Assembly: GCF_003627965.1 (NCBI RefSeq)
Contig: NZ_RBWE01000001.1
Coordinates: 2,271,328 to 2,335,327, forward strand
From: Desulfofundulus salinus
GTDB lineage: Bacteria > Bacillota > Desulfotomaculia > Desulfotomaculales > Desulfovirgulaceae
Direction of reading: 5' to 3'
Length of the DNA: 64,000 bases
Part shown: positions 63,101-64,000 of the stretch, piece by piece
Position numbering within the stretch: the stretch's first letter is position 1
Layout of the letters: every line of letters begins with the position of its first letter
Made by a program: the position numbers and the translations under genes
The notes under the pieces: generated by a model
Databases searched by the model: none
Told to the model about the DNA's origin: nothing
The model's input: only the letters and a program-made list of their open reading frames with translations

Positions 63101-63802
63101 CGCCTCCCGGCGGGCCGCCTGGTTCTTTTCCAGAGCCTGACGGGCCCTCTCCAGGGCCTGGGGTGAACAGTCGCCCAGACCCCTCTGCTCCGCCTCTACT
63201 CTGTCCAGGCCTGCCTGCACTTTGGCCCCGGCATCGCCTACCCGTCTCTTTAACTGCTCGCCGAACCGGTCGAGTTCAAAAATGCGCTCCAGCATCTGAT
63301 TCCGGTCCGCCGGCCGCAGGGCCAGAAACTCGGCAAAGCGGCCCTGGGGCAGGACCACCGCCCGGGTGAAGTCGTCCGCGGTGAGCCCCAGCAGCCCTTG
63401 AACCTCTGTTTTCACCTGGTCGGCTCCATCCGCCAGTACCCTTTCCCCATCCGGGTCAATGCGCACCAGCCGGCATTCCCGGGTATGGGCGCCAAAATCG
63501 CCGCTTTTGCGCAGCACCCGCTCCACCCGGTAGCGGCACCGCCCCTCACCCCGGCCCACTTCAAAGGTGAATGCCACCCGGGCCTGTTCGCTCTGCTGGT
63601 TGATGATTCCCTCCCTGCCCCGGCTGGCCCGCTTCACCTCCCCGAAGAGGGCCAGGGTAACCGCATCCAGGATGGTGGACTTGCCGCTCCCGGTGGGACC
63701 GAAAATGCCGAAAATCCCCCGCTCGCACAGAGCGTTGAAGTCCACCACCTCTTCCTGGCGGTAACTGTGCAACCCGGCCAGGCGCAGCTCAACCGGCCTC
63801 AA
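60182..63802 (-). CDS. sbcC: SbcC nuclease ATPase subunit
   Basis: Large SMC-like ATPase of the SbcCD complex, which cleaves DNA hairpins and protein-blocked ends. Walker A FGPTGSGKST is near residue 35. A long coiled coil rich in Arg/Glu/Gln/Leu leads to the zinc-hook CPVCGSPHHPS near residue 595, then back to the signature LSGGETFLVSLALALALSDQ (about 1105) and Walker B EFFFLDEGFGSLDE (about 1145). TTG 63802 has GGGGGG six bases upstream and gives 1206 residues, slightly long for SbcC. It overlaps sbcD. Confidence 0.95.
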   Translation of the reverse strand: MRPVELRLAGLHSYRQEEVVDFNALCERGIFGIFGPTGSGKSTILDAVTLALFGEVKRASRGREGIINQQSEQARVAFTFEVGRGEGRCRYRVERVLRKSGDFGAHTRECRLVRIDPDGERVLADGADQVKTEVQGLLGLTADDFTRAVVLPQGRFAEFLALRPADRNQMLERIFELDRFGEQLKRRVGDAGAKVQAGLDRVEAEQRGLGDCSPQALERARQALEKNQAARREAERNLQAIRRRLEEAREIRQAQEQRANLQRRLQELQAAEAQVRWTEERLERAARAETLRGLLEEYGRLEKDLEKRREGLRALQEELHRQEEGARAAEEEAGRVRRQWEERGPALLRQQARLEQAREQEKELDTWLEQQARDQKQLDRWELAGQDLGKQQEELASRLALGEQRLAELQKLREQFQVTLEEVEQARCALDLYRELSRLGREIKKMEGEREEAGRELAALQQRETELAREVQGLERELKRHEEGLEHLQGNPPVPEGYLEKRAGEIQDLRHRIEALQELAARYQKLQEEHRQVRERLESLERQREVWRQKAAILQQALDEAGKALERARRELEEARHRNMAAALARTLEAGRACPVCGSPHHPSPASPAGTELTPYEEAVEAAEEEQARRRDEWQECEKKIVQLETEIASLKLREEQLAEEKEQVGAEGKRLRGELPAEWQGVPVQDLPVRLQRAEQAYQEQQRAWRDWQQHLKEALDRKEELRRRLDEQRPALARLQSDRAGLARQIDVLCRHLGEKGAEQQTVREKLRLLLEVLGLADPDQVPGYWDALKEKQQKHRRCQDEITGLEAELKDLAGRLQQLKDDLRDLVVQKGALKATLAGRAEQIRRLQAELHELTGGLRVQEALEQVQKELSLLQGAVARAEEENQKAAEAFQRVRLELKGEEQTCAALQERLEDLCRRLERLARENHFAGPAEAKDALLDPQEREELTSQVKKHRQEEQVLLKGLQEVEARLKGMRVDEEEWHRLQEELRAAEEALGMAQQQEGAAGVLLQKLQENQQRWAVLEGERQQLVRRAALLRELEGLLRGRALVEFLARRRLENLVTLATERLGRLTGYRYALELDGQGGFILRDEGNGGLKRPVSTLSGGETFLVSLALALALSDQIQRRGRAPLEFFFLDEGFGSLDEQCLEAVMDTLERLPLERVAIGLISHLPQLKSRLPRRLVVEPARPGGPGSRVRLELA

Positions 63803-64000
63803 CTTCGTCCCCCCTTTCCCCTGCCGTGGCTTCCACCAGTTCCAGGAAAATATGCACCAGATCGGTGTGCGGCTCGCCGCCCCCGGTCTGCTGGCGGTAA
63901 AAAAGCTTAAAAAGCTCGTCCAGGGGCAGAGCGTCCACATCCGGGGTTCCGGCAGACTCCCCTTCCTGATCCGGCAGGACCGTCCTGATGTCGATGATCC
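63789..64000 (-). CDS. sbcD: SbcD exonuclease, C-terminal end (partial)
   Basis: The last 69 codons of a gene running off the right edge, ending DEVEAG and TGA at 63789. It has PLDELFKLFYRQQTGG and LVHIFLELVEATAGE, the helical C terminus typical of SbcD just before sbcC. It overlaps the sbcC start by 14 bases, as usual for the sbcDC pair. The phosphoesterase domain lies outside the window. Confidence 0.8.
   Translation of the reverse strand, partial: IIDIRTVLPDQEGESAGTPDVDALPLDELFKLFYRQQTGGGEPHTDLVHIFLELVEATAGERGDEVEAG

Noticed and set aside
60300-63900. Long open frames on both strands opposite sbcC
   Set aside because: GC-rich coiled-coil coding sequence gives long shadow frames; the sbcC frame has all catalytic motifs.
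1-64000. CRISPR arrays, tRNA and rRNA genes
   Set aside because: No regularly spaced repeats and no tRNA or rRNA-like sequence were noticed on either strand; a tRNAscan or CRISPR finder run would settle this.

Overview
The window looks like chromosome of a GC-rich, anaerobic, spore-forming Firmicute of the Peptococcaceae / Desulfotomaculum-Pelotomaculum-Moorella type. The evidence is the Firmicute block dprA-topA-trmFO-xerC, sporulation genes (spoVR, prkA, yhbH, splB, two yjcZ-type peptides), MurT/GatD, two aldehyde:ferredoxin oxidoreductases with molybdopterin-related genes, several iron alcohol dehydrogenases, a CoA-transferase, and a Moorella-type stressosome. No tRNA, rRNA or CRISPR array was seen. 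The assignment to a group is inference from gene content.

Layout. (1) 0-6 kb, minus strand: dprA, topA, trmFO, xerC. (2) 6-12 kb: a spore and DNA-repair block with LigD split into separate polymerase and ligase genes, Ku, two yjcZ-like peptides between the LigD halves, splB and spoVR. (3) 12.4-27.4 kb: a signalling island dominated by cyclic di-GMP. It holds a stressosome operon (rsbR-rsbS-rsbT-rsbX plus a diguanylate cyclase with an RsbU_N-like domain), a GAF-HD-GYP protein, and feoA with a two-gene feoB. It also holds an operon of HD-GYP, a small unknown protein, a double KaiC-like ATPase and a PocR-GAF-GGDEF cyclase, preceded by an intact class I c-di-GMP (GEMM-I) riboswitch with terminator. 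Two decayed GEMM-I relatives lie upstream of the other two c-di-GMP units. An MCP and a cheW remnant follow. (4) 27.5-30.6 kb, plus strand: prkA-yhbH.

(5) 30.7-48 kb, minus strand: a catabolic and redox block. One run is Fe-ADH, ferredoxin, AOR, MoaD-like, MoeA-like, a Cys-rich peptide, MoaD-like, a second AOR, Fe-ADH and a UbiD decarboxylase. The other run is a ferredoxin/BFD-like protein, an unrecognised 480-residue protein, a NadC-like protein, and the hydratase-aldolase-aldehyde dehydrogenase trio that turns 2-oxopent-4-enoate into pyruvate and acetyl-CoA. An IclR regulator sits beside them, and the same TTTG-N7-CAAA sequence occurs upstream of both runs, so they may form one regulon for an unidentified substrate. 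(6) 48-53.4 kb: a sigma-54 activator, DUF3006 protein, CoA-transferase with a sigma-54 type promoter, and a third Fe-ADH. (7) 53.5-64 kb: gatD-murT, an MBL-fold hydrolase, a CbiMNQO-type cobalt/nickel ECF transporter, and sbcC with the end of sbcD.

A family of roughly 300-bp non-coding elements is scattered through the window: three complete copies and one half copy. They have GTAAATGTTCAGT-like inverted ends and 8-bp target duplications, so they are MITE-like mobile elements. One supplies the last codons and stop of the MBL-hydrolase gene, one sits inside the AOR operon, and one plus the half copy flank splB.
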